This document shows positions 23,761 to 35,153 of a stretch of 64,000 nt of DNA, piece after piece. This DNA comes from Eledone cirrhosa (Eukaryota > Mollusca > Cephalopoda > Octopoda > Eledonidae), in contig OZ024743.1 in the NCBI GenBank assembly GCA_964016885.1, positions 349,924,200-349,988,199 of the forward strand. The letters are read 5' to 3'. The position numbers and the translations under genes were made by a program. The notes under the pieces are model-generated. The model worked only from the letters and a program-made list of their open reading frames with translations. It had not been told where the DNA came from and did no database searches. Positions within the stretch are counted from its first letter, which is position 1; each line of letters starts with the position of its first letter.

Positions 23761-23778
23761 GTAAGCCTGCTGGCCGTT

Positions 23779-25110
23779 TCACAAATGAACCGCTAGTTGT
23801 ATGATGGCGGGGTGCCTTTGGTGAAGTGGAAACCCGAATATCCGCCAAAAAGCTTCACCACTGCTGATATATCGACCTGCCAAGTACTCCGAGACCTCGT
23901 CCCTGCTATTGTCGTTTTGAAGGCCGAACAAGGCAGCGTCGGAACCCTTGTTAACATATTTACATATGTACTTTATCGACTTCACTGAATGACAGAACTC
24001 CACATTTATATGAGCGTTGAACGTTTTCATCACAAATGGACAGTACGGGACCACCCACCTATTATCAACTTGATGACCCCGTAACGTCATAGTGAACCCA
24101 TCATTCTCAAGCCGCCTTCGTCTGTACAGTGGGTCTCCGTCGCCGCCGGTTTGGGTCTCCTCAACAAACCTCTTTGGGTATCGTTTAGTGCACACATGGT
24201 CCTTGTGGCATGAAGAGAACTCTTGAAAACCGGGACCGCACGGACCGTGCACCATGTGTGCCTTCACAATGTCGTACAGCTGCCGGTCAACAATGGGGTC
24301 CGGTATTTCCGTTGCGATGACGTCATCTATAACTGTAGGGTCTATTTTGGATACCAACCAAACCAAAATGTGCACGTGTGGCATCCCTCTCTTCTGCCAC
24401 TCAACAGTATACATGTGGCACCTAACAGGCCCGAAAACCTTCCCTTTTTTATTAGATCAATTAGCTTAGCCAGATTCTGCCTGAAAACCCTGGCAATAAT
24501 ATCATGCTGATGGCAGTACTGCTGCCCTGGGATAAGGTCCCCCGTAACCTAAACCCACTTGGGGTTACACGTAAACGTGATGAATAAATCAGGGCGCTCA
24601 TAATGCCGAACGAACGTCATAGCGTCCTGTGTTCGCTCGTGCATGTACCGCGGCCCGCCCGTATAGGTTGAGGGGAGAATGCACATTTTGCCGATGTTCC
24701 GGGGGTCAGTGTCATTCCTGATTCCGTCACGCGAATGGATATAGGAGTCTGAGCGCAGCTGCTTCTGATTCAATTTTATGAAGCACAGTCTCTCCGACTC
24801 CATATTTGCAGCCATGTCAACTGCAAACTGGTGAAACAGTTCCCGTGGCCTGTGCAGGGTGCTGAAATCGTTAGGCCTCGTCATGGAGCGGTATGAGTAT
24901 AAAGCCATACATGAAACAGTTTTAGATGTTGCAGCAGTGGGCTCGTTTGGTTTGCGCTGAGGAATGCCGAAATGGTACCCATCTTCTCCTATGCAGAAAG
25001 AAGGGGATACTGCAGGGCGTCGTTGGAACGATGCAACTCATTAATACGTCGAAGACCACTGTCACGACTTTGAAGAACTATGTCTCGCTTATTGTGCTGT
25101 TCACCATGGA
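23779..25110 (-). pseudogene. Helitron A Rep (HUH endonuclease) region
   Basis: Two frames, 24908-24549 and 24414-23779. The first carries 'YMHERTQDAMTFVRHYERPD' and 'LFITFTCNPKW', the conserved Rep motif 1. A short disrupted stretch (24415-24548) follows. The second begins 'MYTVEWQKRGMPHVHILVWL' with the two metal-binding His of the HUH motif (PHVH). It continues to 'YICKYVNKG', which supplies the paired catalytic Tyr of Helitron Reps, then 'EAFWRIFGFPLH'. The catalytic residues are all present. The inactivating lesions lie between the conserved blocks. Confidence 0.88.
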
Positions 25111-25113
25111 TAA

Positions 25114-26440
25114 CTACGGCCACTTCATTGCACAAAGGAGCTTATAACGGTGTGCGTGCTCCCCAGAAGGTCTTTTGTCAGCATCGATGTCAATGGTGAA
25201 GTTTGGTGAAGGATTTGTTTCCAATGCGTATTTGAAACTGCGAATATAACTGTTGTGCTCATGAAGCATGTTTTGAAGACCGAGCAGTACGTCCCTTTCA
25301 AAAGTGTCAGCGTCAGTGTTTGCAGGTGTTGGAATAACGCCGAACCGCGCATCAACTTGCCTACTGTAGTTAGAAATGAAGTAAATTTGAAGGAACGAAG
25401 GCTTGCAATTTTGTAGTGGCTGGAGGGATCCAATAAGATGGTACACCTGCCCCTGGACCTTGAAAGTAGGCATCCAACCACTTTCTCTGACAACGTTAGC
25501 CCCGAAAGAAGTCATTTGAAACGCACAATTGTACTTCCTGATGAGTTGAAGGAATTTGGATGACCTTGAGGTAGAACCAGTAAGTAGTTCCTTCAAAGGC
25601 TCTGGTGGTTCCCCAAGAGGGGGAAAGCTTACCTTACCATTTAAGCAGCACATTGCAGGTGGCTCCCCAGCCCACTTTTTAGCATTGCAGAATTTGCAAT
25701 TGAAAGGCATTTCCCCTATATTTATGTCGGCGCCCATCGAGTAGTTAACGTTGGGCTCATACTTGAAAGCCCGTAGGTGCCAGTATGGGCTGTTGGGGCT
25801 CGTCACACCGTCACACCGCGGGCAGCTTCTTGTCGTCGACTGTTCCGCGCCAACGTAGAATCTTGCTCCTGTGGGTCGTGGGAAGCTCTCGCAGCAGTAG
25901 CAGAAGCCACCCTTGCAATCCTAATGGAGCACTCGTCTGCATCTTCAGAAGCCATGGAAGCAGTCATAGCCGCAGCGTTCCTAGCAAGGCGATTCGTCCG
26001 CCGTTCCAAACCTTCCAAAGCCCTGGAAGCAGCAGTAGCCGCAGCGTTTCTAGTCAGTCGAGCAGCCCTTTGTTCCGGGCCCTCTGAAGCCCTGGAAGCA
26101 GCTGTAGCAACAGCGTTTCTATTCAGTCGAGTCGACCTTTGTTCCGGGCCCTCTGAAGCCCTGGAAGTAGCAGTAGAAGCTTTTTTTTTTTAATGACGTA
26201 TCACCCGCTCTGAATCGCACATCGCAGCACGTCTCGAGGCGTCGTATGAAGCCATCTTGGCTAGGCGTGCGGTGCGTTGTTGAAAACTTTCAGCAGCTCT
26301 GCATTCTGCTGAACGTTACGGCGCTCTGTGAAAGTCTTAAAGCAGTCTCCTCGGAGGACTCGTTTGGTGTAATCGCCCTCTGCGCCGCCGCTGACGTGGT
26401 ATGGCGACCGAGGCGACTTCTTTTTTTAGGTGAAATTGTA
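25114..26440 (-). pseudogene. Helitron A N-terminal region with tandem Arg/Ala repeats
   Basis: The frame 25806-25114 encodes a region typical of the Helitron protein N-terminus, including a likely zinc site 'CKFCNAKKW...MCC' and 'RKYNCAFQMTSFG'. Upstream, 25850-26280 is a run of ~75-bp units (about 25 residues, consensus like 'ASEGPEQR..RL.RNAA') in alternating frames, as in other Helitron proteins that begin with 'ETPEQRxxRL' repeats. The beginning near 26430 has 'KKRSRLGRH', resembling the usual start. The exact start codon is not determined. Confidence 0.7.
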
Positions 26441-26546
26441 TGTGAAAAAGAAAGGGTGAAAGTTACTTCTACAGCAAAATTGCCTTTGAAAGTATAAGGG
26501 TGAAACTGTCTGCGTTCCGCAGGGCAAAAAATGGGAGAACGAACGG

Positions 26547-27375
26547 CAAATAAATAACTCACAGTTTGTTGAAAGCGCGCTTCTGTCAGCAATTTGAAGT
26601 TGTTTGGCCAAAAATCCCTATGTGGTTTTTTTTTTCACTCAATAAACGTGTAAATATGTTATACACAAAATTGTATTGTGTGTGAGTTTGATTATAGATG
26701 TTTTAAAAAAAGAGTTTAAGCGTATATAAGAGAAGGTTGCAGCATGTATTTTTTTTTTCGATTTTTAAGTGGAGTAGAGAGAGGAAATTATTTCCGTAAT
26801 TGTGGGTGATTTTTAAATAAATAAATAGTTGTTGACCTAAGTTAGACCATTTACAACATTCTAACAGAGGCAAATAAATAACTCACAGTTTGTTTAAAGC
26901 GCGCTTCTGTCGGCAATGTGAAGTTGTTTGGCCAAAAATCCCTATGTGGTTTTTTTTCACTCAATAAACGTGTAAATATGTTATACACAAAATGTAATTG
27001 TGTGTGAGTTTGATTATAGATGTTTTAAAAAAGATTTGTTTTTTCTCTCTCTCTAAAGGAAATTATTAAGTAGTGGGTTTATAAACGTATATAAGAGATG
27101 TAAGCGTCATGTATTTAACGTTTGTCTCTGTCTCTCACTCTCTGGCTACCTCCTTTATTTTTTTCTCTCTCTCTAAAGGAAATTATTAAGGAGTGGGTTT
27201 AAAGCGTATATAAGAGAAGGTTGCAGCATGTATGGTATTAGGAAGAGTAAATCAGATTGTATTAGAGGGGTAAAGCGTCATGTATTTAGTCTTATCGATT
27301 ATTTCCGTAATTGTGGGTGAGTTTGAAGAGAATAAATAGTCGTTGACCTAAGTTAGACCATTTACAACATTTTTA
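26547..27375. repeat. Interspersed tandem repeats upstream of Helitron A
   Basis: 'gcaaataaataactcacagt' occurs at about 26547 and 26871. 'ttccgtaattgtgggtga' with 'gttgacctaagttagaccat' occurs at about 26792 and 27303. 'aggaaattattaag.agtgggttta' occurs at about 27057 and 27177. 'cgtatataagagaaggttgc' occurs at 26719 and 27208. The blocks recur in mixed order, so the region is a shuffled tandem array, possibly the 5' untranslated part of Helitron A. Confidence 0.8.
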
Positions 27376-27477
27376 CAGACATTTGAGTCGAATCGGTTTG
27401 AAATTGTAGTAAATGTATAAACATGGAACATGTACACACACACAACAACAACAATCTGCCTTTTATAATGATATATA

Positions 27478-27525
<48 letters not shown>

Positions 27526-28230
27526 CGTTTGTGTGTAACAATTATCAACGTCGTAACTGTACAATTTTGCCTACTGGTATGCTGCCAGAATACAAGTAAA
27601 CTAGTTGCACTAGGGCTGTGAGGCTGACGGCCTTTCAAGAGACCCACTCAATGAAAGGACAAATTCTTGAACTGACCGCTACATATATTACAAATAAAGA
27701 ATCACCGATGTTTATCAATTAATACATTATTAATTTGATTTACATAGGGTTTATTCTATTACATATATTTAGCAAACATGTCCATACGTCTCCATCACGC
27801 CACGTGGTGAAGATGTATGAATATATTTGGCAAATATATGCATTTTCTATATTATATATAATTGATTCTGATGATTTCTCTACAGATGGATTGAGTGATA
27901 TATCTTTTTCAGTAAAATGAAACATATTTATATCAAATAATGTATTATTTGTTATATATGCTCTGTGATTTGCAAATCAAAGATGACCGGAAATATGTTA
28001 ATTGGATTTATATCTTAACTATCTTTCACCAAACTAGATTTTGACAAAATTACATTAGAGCTTTAAAATATCTGAATGCCTTATGCCGTTGTATCATCAA
28101 CTTATATATATATATATATGAGTGTGTGTGTGTGCGTGTGTGTGTGTGTATGTATGTGTGTGTATGTGTGTCTGAGTGTGTGTGTGTGTGTGTGTGTGTG
28201 TATTATAAAAAGACAGGAGGCTGGACTGGT
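27376..28230. other. Unassigned sequence with TA/GT tracts
   Basis: Contains a compound GT-TA-GT tract at 27476-27532 and GT-rich sequence at 28120-28202. No gene is supported. Confidence 0.6.
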
Positions 28231-28231
28231 G

Positions 28232-28332
28232 TAATTCCATAAAGATTTATTATAATATGAACATTTCAATAACCGGGTTCAGTAGGAACCCGGTGACATC
28301 ATCAGGTATTCCTAAACTTATCCAACAAAGGA
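28232..28332 (-). ncRNA. Hammerhead-like ribozyme motif, repeat family F
   Basis: On the minus strand CTGATGA (complement of 28299-28305) leads into a stem II whose outer part is a perfect nine-pair helix (ACCGGGTTC with GAACCCGGT, 28272-28294). GAAA follows (complement of 28264-28267) and a helix III of AUG/CAU with A at the cleavage position. The helix I partner sequences pair poorly, so the fold is incomplete. Confidence 0.55.
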
Positions 28333-28415
28333 ATATAATAATAGACACAATTCAAGGGGCTGAAAAGCAGAGAGAAATGCCCAAAGAAAGTGTGGTAAGA
28401 AACCATGTGCACCAT

Positions 28416-28601
28416 AACGCACCAGAGTACTCGAATCTTAGGGTAGTAGAGTGGGTAATATGAAAAGAGTCAGGAACCCGACGGCTGAGCTCCGGCCGAT
28501 TCGACAGTTAGAACCGAACTAACCCAGACAGCTGGGTTAGTTCGGATCTAGCTGTCGAAATGGCCGGAGCTCAGCCGTCGTGGTCCCTACTCTTTTCCTA
28601 T

Positions 28602-28602
<1 letters not shown>
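28416..28602. repeat. Dispersed repeat with a 65-bp-arm hairpin
   Basis: 'gaaaagagtcaggaacccga' 'cggctgagctccggcc' (from 28460) is mirrored by 'ggccggagctcagccgtc' 'gtggtccctactcttttc' (to 28590), closing on 'aactaacccagacagctgggttagtt'. A shorter relative is at 1-118. Confidence 0.85.
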
Positions 28603-28671
<69 letters not shown>

Positions 28672-28677
28672 ATGTAA

Positions 28678-28862
28678 TCTGAGTTTTTCGAATATTAATA
28701 ATAATATTCGATTCGTTTGCAATTATGCAAACAAGCCTCATTTTTAAAGCCATGTCAGTAGAATGAGCCCCTCAATCTTGCTCTTGTGTTGGCATGTAAA
28801 CAGAACTGCAGGCACTAATGTTTCTGGGTATCACCCTTCATCAGTACAGTTCACTTTACAAA
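28678..28862 (-). repeat. R1 repeat, single arm
   Basis: Matches the arms of the foldback at 884-1446 over its whole length. Its hammerhead-like motif (about 28797-28856, minus) has GCC in place of the GUC triplet, so it is probably inactive. CA and TA repeats follow immediately. Confidence 0.85.
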
Positions 28863-28869
28863 CATATAT

Positions 28870-29001
<132 letters not shown>

Positions 29002-29218
29002 GTATATATTTATATATATTTATGTGTGGGGGGGGGGCGAGAGAGAGAATGAGAGACTATAGTAATAATCGGTTCCCGTTAGTTAAATTAATGAATTTGT
29101 GTAACATGAAATCGAAGAGTGTCAACATACTGCTTGGAATACTCGATAACAAATTAACCAAAGGTCATCTACCTACCTGTATTCAACAAAGTGCCACCCC
29201 AGTTGAATTAAAGTACCC

Positions 29219-29425
29219 TCGCCCCACAGAAAATAATAATAATAATAATAATAATAATAATTGTTTCTACTTTTGGCACAAGGCCAGCAAATACCCAATG
29301 CATTACTGGTACTTTATTTGATTGACCCCGTAAAATAAAGTACCAGTAATGCACTGGTTATTTGCTGGCCTTGTGCCAAAAGTAGAAACAATTATTATTA
29401 TTATTATTATTATTTTCTGTGGAGC
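29219..29425. mobile_element. Two SINE 3' ends head to head: near-perfect palindrome
   Basis: 29219-29319 is the reverse complement of 29333-29425: 'cgccccacagaaaat', a TAA tract, 'ttgtttctacttttggcac' and the SINE core on the left, and their mirror on the right. The spacer is 13 bp (29320-29332, 'gattgaccccgta'). Even the flanking TAA tract and 'ccacagaaaat' are mirrored, so an inverted duplication happened after insertion rather than two independent SINE insertions. Confidence 0.9.
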
Positions 29426-29543
29426 GAGCTGCTTCAATAATAATAATAATAATATTATGGTTATCAATGGTTAATATGATTGTTGTTATTTGATTACGAA
29501 CTCATTTATAAATTTGCATATTAATTTTTATGTTTCAATATAA

Positions 29544-30067
29544 TCTATATATATAAAGCTGTGGTTGTCTGTCTGTCTATCGAATTTTGGCACACATCTC
29601 TTAGAATCTCTGACGGAATTGCACCGAAATTGCTATACTTGTACATTGAGCCCTAGCGAAGACATCGGAAAAAAAATATTTCAAATTGACCCACCCTATG
29701 TGACGAAATCGAATCTAATGTATCGATTTTTGAGTGTAAGTGACGAGTTATTTCCCTTTGTTCTGTTTACATTGAGCGTCTTACGTTGTTTTTCTCTGCG
29801 TTGCAGTGTTTACATTTTCGATCTTTGTTAATAAATAACCAGTGCAGTTTTTATCCCCAGCATCCTCTTTTGTTATAACATTCGGGTTATCGTTATGTTT
29901 TCTTAACTTCATAAGGCATATTGTTGGTTGAGGGAATATTAATCAAAAACACCACATGCAAGTCTGCACAGTAGACACTACAGTTTTTAAGCCAAAAAAG
30001 AAACTTAACATTGTAACTTTAACACAGCTACTGAGCGACCCCGAGCAACGCCGGGCTTTACTGCTAG
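29544..30067 (+). mobile_element. Non-autonomous Helitron, 524 bp
   Basis: Starts TC ('tctatatatataaagctgtg') after a host A (29543). It ends CTAG (30064-30067) before a host T, with the GC-rich 3' hairpin 'cccgagcaacgccggg' about 10 bp inside the end. These are the Helitron hallmarks (5' TC, 3' hairpin plus CTRR, insertion between A and T, no target-site duplication). Its 3' end is nearly the same as that of Helitron B ('cccgggcaacgccggg' then 'CTAG'), so a Helitron B-type enzyme probably mobilised it. No protein is encoded. Confidence 0.9.
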
Positions 30068-30149
30068 TTCTTTATATTTCTATACATTTTATGACTTTAT
30101 ACAAACTTGACGGCACGCCATCTATCTATCTATCTCTCAGTCTCTCTCG

Positions 30150-30512
<363 letters not shown>

Positions 30513-30589
30513 TGATACTCTGCTCCGTAGGAACATAGAGTGCCCAACCGGCATACCGCCAATGGACGCATCTTAGCTACCAGAAGACT

Positions 30590-30622
<33 letters not shown>

Positions 30623-30985
30623 GTGAGGTTTTTTTTACAAAATCAAAAATAACCGAGGTGTCCAACATGAGTGAAAGTATAAAGAAAAAAAGATGAAATC
30701 GAAAATGCAAATGGAGTCTTATTTTAAAATATATATATATATTTATTTGGTTCCTTTTCCGGTTTCGCAGTTCTTCTGCTTTTCAAAAGTAGAATTGAGA
30801 TGGAGGGTCTGTAGTTTTTCTCACATCAGATGATTATTATTTTTGAAAAGCATTAGAAATGCGCAACCGGTCAAAACTTAAAACTAAAACTGAATACTAA
30901 CCAATACTTATTACTAATTTTTACTTATTCCTAATTAAACTATTTTTCACTGGGAATAATTTGTCAGCATTTTCTTTTCCTTTTA

Positions 30986-30988
<3 letters not shown>

Positions 30989-31055
<67 letters not shown>

Positions 31056-31322
31056 AATTAATAAAAACAATGAATAAAAACAGAGAAACAGTTCCTTATA
31101 TTAAAAAATTCATCATTTTACGAACGTTTCTAGGATATATATGTGTGTGTTGGTATGTATATCATATAGATTTATGTAAAAATTTTACAAACTATCAGAG
31201 GGAATATACATACCTACACATATATATATATGCTGTCTTCAGAAACGATCGTAAAATGATAAACTTTTTAATATAAGGAACTGTTTCTTTGTTTTTATTC
31301 ATTGTTTTTATTAATTTATCTT
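30989..31322. repeat. (TA)n and repeat E foldback
   Basis: (TA)n at 30989-31051. Then 'taaattaataaaaacaatga' with 'ttccttatattaaaaa.tt' to about 31135 is mirrored by 31236-31320. The right arm keeps 'cagaaacgatcgtaaaatga'. The single-arm copy at 20.64-20.76 kb belongs to the same family. Confidence 0.85.
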
Positions 31323-31518
31323 GACTCTGTTTTCCTGTGATTTTCATCGAAAAAATGTTTGAATACATCTTCTCTTTTCATGATATTTGGATTACATTGA
31401 ATTCTTCATACGGATTGGACACTACCGTGTATTTTTGGTGGATTTATCTACATATATATATACATATATATTTCCTTTGAAGGATAAAGACAGTATTCTG
31501 CTTTGATATGTTAATAAT

Positions 31519-31706
31519 TTGATAAGTTGATATTTGTGGTTGATTTATCCTAATATCTACATCGGAGACCACCAATTCTGGAAGTAAACGTTTACGCATT
31601 CATTAAACACGTGTAAATTATGTAATAAATATTGGTCCTTCAATTAAGGAATTGTGTGTATTCATTATTGCTTTCTCCCTCTCTCATCCCCTCTCTCTCT
31701 CTTTCT

Positions 31707-31750
<44 letters not shown>

Positions 31751-32046
31751 GTTAGAGTTTAGACTCAGAGAGGTCAGTTACAATCATTTCAGCTCTAGGA
31801 ATTGCTTCTGAGCAGTATAAATTAATATTTGATGAACATTTACATGTTATAGTTGCAATTGACTAATAAGATCGCTAGAGTGAAAAATCTTAATTCAACA
31901 ACATAAGGTCTGCCTGTACGATCTAGAAAAGATCGTACAGGCAGACCTTATGTTGTTGAATTAAGATTTTTCACTCTAGCGATCTTATTAGTCAATTGCA
32001 ACTATAACATGTAAATGTTCATCAAATATTAATTTATATATATATA

Positions 32047-32132
<86 letters not shown>

Positions 32133-32411
32133 TGAGCGTGAATCTAATAAACATTTGTCGTACTGCCTCTCTGTTCTGTCCCTGTTCAATTTTTTATTAT
32201 ATATATATATATATATATAAAGAGAAAGAGAGAGAGAGGGGGGGATGAGAGAGGGAGAAAGCAATAATGAATACACACAATTCCTTAATTGAAGGACCAA
32301 TATTTATTACATAATTTACACGTGTTTAATGAATGCGTAAACGTTTACTTCCAGAATTGGTGGTCCGATGTAGATATTAGGATAAATCAACCACAAATAT
32401 CAACTTATCAA
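31519..32411. repeat. Nested foldback: outer ~190-bp arms around an inner 109-bp perfect palindrome
   Basis: Outer arms 31519-31710 and 32219-32411 match ('ttgataagttgatatttgtg' versus its complement at the right end). Within them 31816-31924 is an exact or near-exact reverse complement of 31930-32038, with only 'agaaa' between. (TA)n tracts (31711-31744, 32036-32130, 32190-32218) sit between inner and outer arms, so the inner palindrome looks inserted between TA runs of an older foldback. No ORF is present. Confidence 0.9.
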
Positions 32412-32475
32412 AGAGATATTTAATTTGTTGGTAATTCAACAAATTTATTTATAGCAGATTCGAAGCACTCAGCAA
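32412..32475. repeat. 60-bp block inverted relative to 36117-36177
   Basis: 'ttaatttgttggtaattcaa' 'caaatttatttatagcagat' 'tcgaagca' reappears as its complement 3.7 kb downstream. The two copies bracket the PLE at 32.93-35.15 kb. Confidence 0.8.
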
Positions 32476-32507
32476 GTTTCCTGGAGTATAATATCAATGA
32501 TATTAAT

Positions 32508-32772
32508 AAATGGAAAACTATATTTATAAAACCATATTTATTTTATTATATATATTTCAAGGGTACCAAAAACTTTGGTACGCCCTCATCAGAGCTTATC
32601 GGTTCAGGTTCCGAACGGAACCTCCTGAACCGATAAGGTCTGGTTTCTGGGGTATGTCATTATTTATAAAACAAATTTAGTATTTTATCTGATGAGAGCG
32701 TACCAAAGCTTTTGGTACTCTTGAAATATATATAATAAAATAAATATTGTTTTATAAATATAGTTTTCCAAT
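32508..32772. repeat. PLE-flank foldback (same family as the arms of PLE 1)
   Basis: Arms of about 86 bp (32508-32593 and 32686-32772) match the outer part of the PLE 1 arms ('aactatatttataaaaccat' 'atttattt.attatatatat' 'ttcaagggt'). The body between them is only ~90 bp and holds a hairpin 'cttatcggttcaggttc' / 'gaacctcctgaaccgataag'. No coding sequence remains. Confidence 0.85.
32681..32742 (+). ncRNA. Type I hammerhead ribozyme motif, PLE-flank copy
   Basis: CTGATGA is at 32689-32695. Stem II pairs GAGCGTACCAA with TTGGTACTCTT (ten of eleven positions, one C.U mismatch, one G.U). GAAA follows, helix III is an AU-rich hairpin, and A occupies the cleavage position. Helix I is eight Watson-Crick pairs (TATTTTAT with ATAAAATA). 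Compared with the copy at 15.76 kb, one stem II pair changed from C-G to T-A and one helix I pair from G.U to A-U, so pairing is kept. Confidence 0.7.
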
Positions 32773-32776
32773 TATA

Positions 32777-32781
32777 TATGC

Positions 32782-32866
<85 letters not shown>
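32777..32866. repeat. (TA)n microsatellite
   Basis: TA-rich tract between the PLE-flank foldback and the next PLE. Confidence 0.9.
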
Positions 32867-32869
<3 letters not shown>

Positions 32870-33186
32870 GTGGAACACTGGAAGGTAATATCCGTAGTGG
32901 TAGAGCACTCAGTCCAAGGGACGAGTTAGATAGAAGTGGTTACACAACAGTTAGTTCACCATACCGAGAACAATTGTTTCACATTCGCGGATATTCAGCT
33001 CGGGATGTGTATGGTTATAGGAACAGGAAGGACAACCGTACGAACGAGCATGCGCAGAAACACGGTCACTTCACACAGGCAATACTAGACCGCGCGGGAG
33101 AGGTGTAAGGGAGATAACTATGAAAGTCCGGAACATTTTTAGGTTGAAAATAAAATAAAAAGAATTAAAAATAAAATTACAAAGAA

Positions 33187-33581
33187 TTAGTCCGGAGCCT
33201 TGTAGTAATGCAATAGATGTTTGGTGACGTATGGACAACGTGTGAAAAATTCACTCCTCGTGTTTAGGCAATCACTATTGTGTAATCTCTTTAGGATAGT
33301 TATTCGTTCGTCAATACATAAACCACACGTCGGATTTCCCCTTGCGTATGGCTTGGACTTAGTGATGACTTTCCATTGAATGGAGTAGCCTATACTTGAA
33401 TCCTTGAGAGACCATACGTGGCTCGCCAGTTTCGTGGATGAACGTCTGTCCGGGTATCTGAAGGTAGACTGGTGGTTCAGGAAACGCTCCTTGAATCGGC
33501 CCTCCGCCATGCCCACATAGGATTTGACCTCCTGTGGTTCGTTTGGTCGGTTGGAAGTGACCACAGCTTCATAGATTACAG
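33187..33581 (-). pseudogene. Inverted duplicate of the PLE 2 GIY-YIG-like coding end
   Basis: The minus-strand frame (33564-33187) carries 'SYVGMAEGRFKERFLNHQST', 'TKLASHVWSLKDSSIGYSIQ' and 'CGLCIDERITILKRLHNSD', ending with 'YYKAPD'. It is the same region as the end of the plus-strand ORF. It keeps a sense CGA codon where the plus copy has a TGA stop, and so shows the longer original C-terminus. It has no RT and starts where the inversion joins. Confidence 0.85.
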
Positions 33582-34778
33582 CTGGACTTCGCTACCACTT
33601 ATACCACCGTCGATGGTTTAGACAGGGAAATCATCGCTCACTGCCGGAAAACCCTCCTCTTCAACGACGGAGTAGCCTGGGCAAAGAAGTCTACATCTTC
33701 AGACCTGTTCGACGTCTCCATGGGATCGTTTGACAGTGCTGACGTATGTGACTTGGTTGGCCTTTTTATCTTAGACATATTACGTGTTAGATTCCTGGAC
33801 TTCCACACGGGAATATACCGCGACGATGGACTGACTTTATCGAGCCATAAAAGTGGTCACGACCTCGACGGGTTTAAAAAGGACTTAGCTTCTACCTTCA
33901 ATGAGTTAGGCCTTAGGATAACAGTAGCCACCAACCTTTCTAGCGTAGATTTCTTAGACATTAATTTAGACCTTCGCACACTCACCCACAGACCCTTCCA
34001 TAAGCTAAACGAGAAACTTAATTACATTCACAAGGACTCATGCCACCCTCCCACTGTTTTTAGAAACTTCGTGAAGAATATCAGTACTAGAATCTCAAAC
34101 TTCTCCTCTAATAAGGTTATCTTTGACAGGGCGGCACCCTACTATAACACGGCGTTGGCTAACAGCGGCTTCTCACAGCCTATCACCTACTCTCCCACTA
34201 GCAACAACACCATTAAGAAAAGTAAACTCATCAATAGACAAATTATCTGGTTCTCTCCTCCCTTCTCACTCAACGTTAAAACCAATGTAGGAAAACTATT
34301 TCTAGCCCTCTTAGATAGACACTTCCCCATAGGTCATAAATACCGCTCCATCTTTAACCGACACAAAGTAAAACTAGGATACTCCTGCGCTAAGAACATG
34401 AAGCCCCACATCACCAGCATCTCTAGGAGCAACACCCCACCAGGGTGCTCTTGCTGTAAGCCTGAAGCTTGTCTCCTTCAACAGCAATACAACACACGAA
34501 CTGTAATCTATGAAGCTGTGGTTACTTCCAACCGACCAAACGAATCACAGGAGGTCAAATCCTATGTGGGCATGGTGGAGGGCCGATTCAAGGAGCGTTT
34601 CTTGAACCACCAGTCTACCTTCAGATACCCGGACAGACGTTCATCCACGAAACTCGCGAGCCACGTATGGTCCCTCAAGGACTCAAGTATAGACTACTCC
34701 ATTCAATGGAAAGCCATCACTAAGTCCAAGCCATACGCAAGGGGAAATCCGACGTGTGGCTTATATATTGACGAATGA
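33582..34778 (+). pseudogene. PLE reverse transcriptase with GIY-YIG-like C-terminal region, 5'-truncated
   Basis: An open frame of about 398 codons from the junction at 33582 (first Met 33720). Order: 'REIIAHCRKTLLFN', 'FDVSMGSFDSADVCDLVGL', the RT catalytic box 'GIYRDDGLTL' (YRDD), 'SVDFLDINLDL', 'RISNFSSNKVIF', then the linker 'WFSPPFSLNVKTNVGKLFLA'. Next come a Cys-rich 'CSCCKPEACLLQQQ' and a GIY-YIG-like segment 'SYVGMVEGRFKERFLNHQ' to 'CGLYIDE'. RT motif A is missing by truncation. A CGA-to-TGA change at 34776 removes the last ~38 residues seen in the inverted copy. The family is Penelope-like by domain order; a DIRS or LTR origin is not supported. Confidence 0.8.
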
Positions 34779-35153
34779 ATAACTATCCTAAAGAGATTAC
34801 GCAATAGTCATTGCCTAAACACGAGGAGTGAATTTTTCACACGTTGTCCACACGTCACCAAACATCTATTGAATAACTACAAGGCTCCGGACTGATTCTT
34901 TGTAATTTTATTTTTAATTCTTTTTATTTTATTTTCAACCTAAAAACTTTCCGGACTTACGCAGTTGTCTCCCTTACACCTCCGGCACGCGGTCTAGTAT
35001 TGCCTGTGTGAAGTGACCGAGTTTCTGCGCATGCGCGTTCGTACGGTTGTCCTTCCTGTTCCTATAACCATACACATCCCGAGCTGAATATCCGCGAACG
35101 AAGGTGAAACAATTGTTCTCGGTATGGTGAACTAACTGTTGTGTAATCACTTC

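Larger units (their letters stand above)
21797..26440 (-). mobile_element. Helitron A, decayed autonomous copy
   Basis: A minus-strand Helitron with its protein order preserved: variable Arg/Ala-rich repeats, zinc-binding N-terminal region, HUH replication initiator (Rep), and Pif1-type helicase. The 3' part of the helicase and the 3' hairpin terminus are lost at the breakpoint near 21797. The 5' end is not defined; no convincing TC terminus was found among the tandem repeats at 26.5-27.4 kb. The protein is closely related to that of Helitron B on the opposite strand. Several frameshifts and stops make it inactive, but the catalytic Rep block is intact. Confidence 0.85.

Noticed and set aside
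35083..35124. Hammerhead in the PLE 2 terminus
   Set aside because: Helix I pairs well, but the conserved G8 is U and stem II is only two or three pairs; kept as a remark under PLE 2 rather than as a feature.
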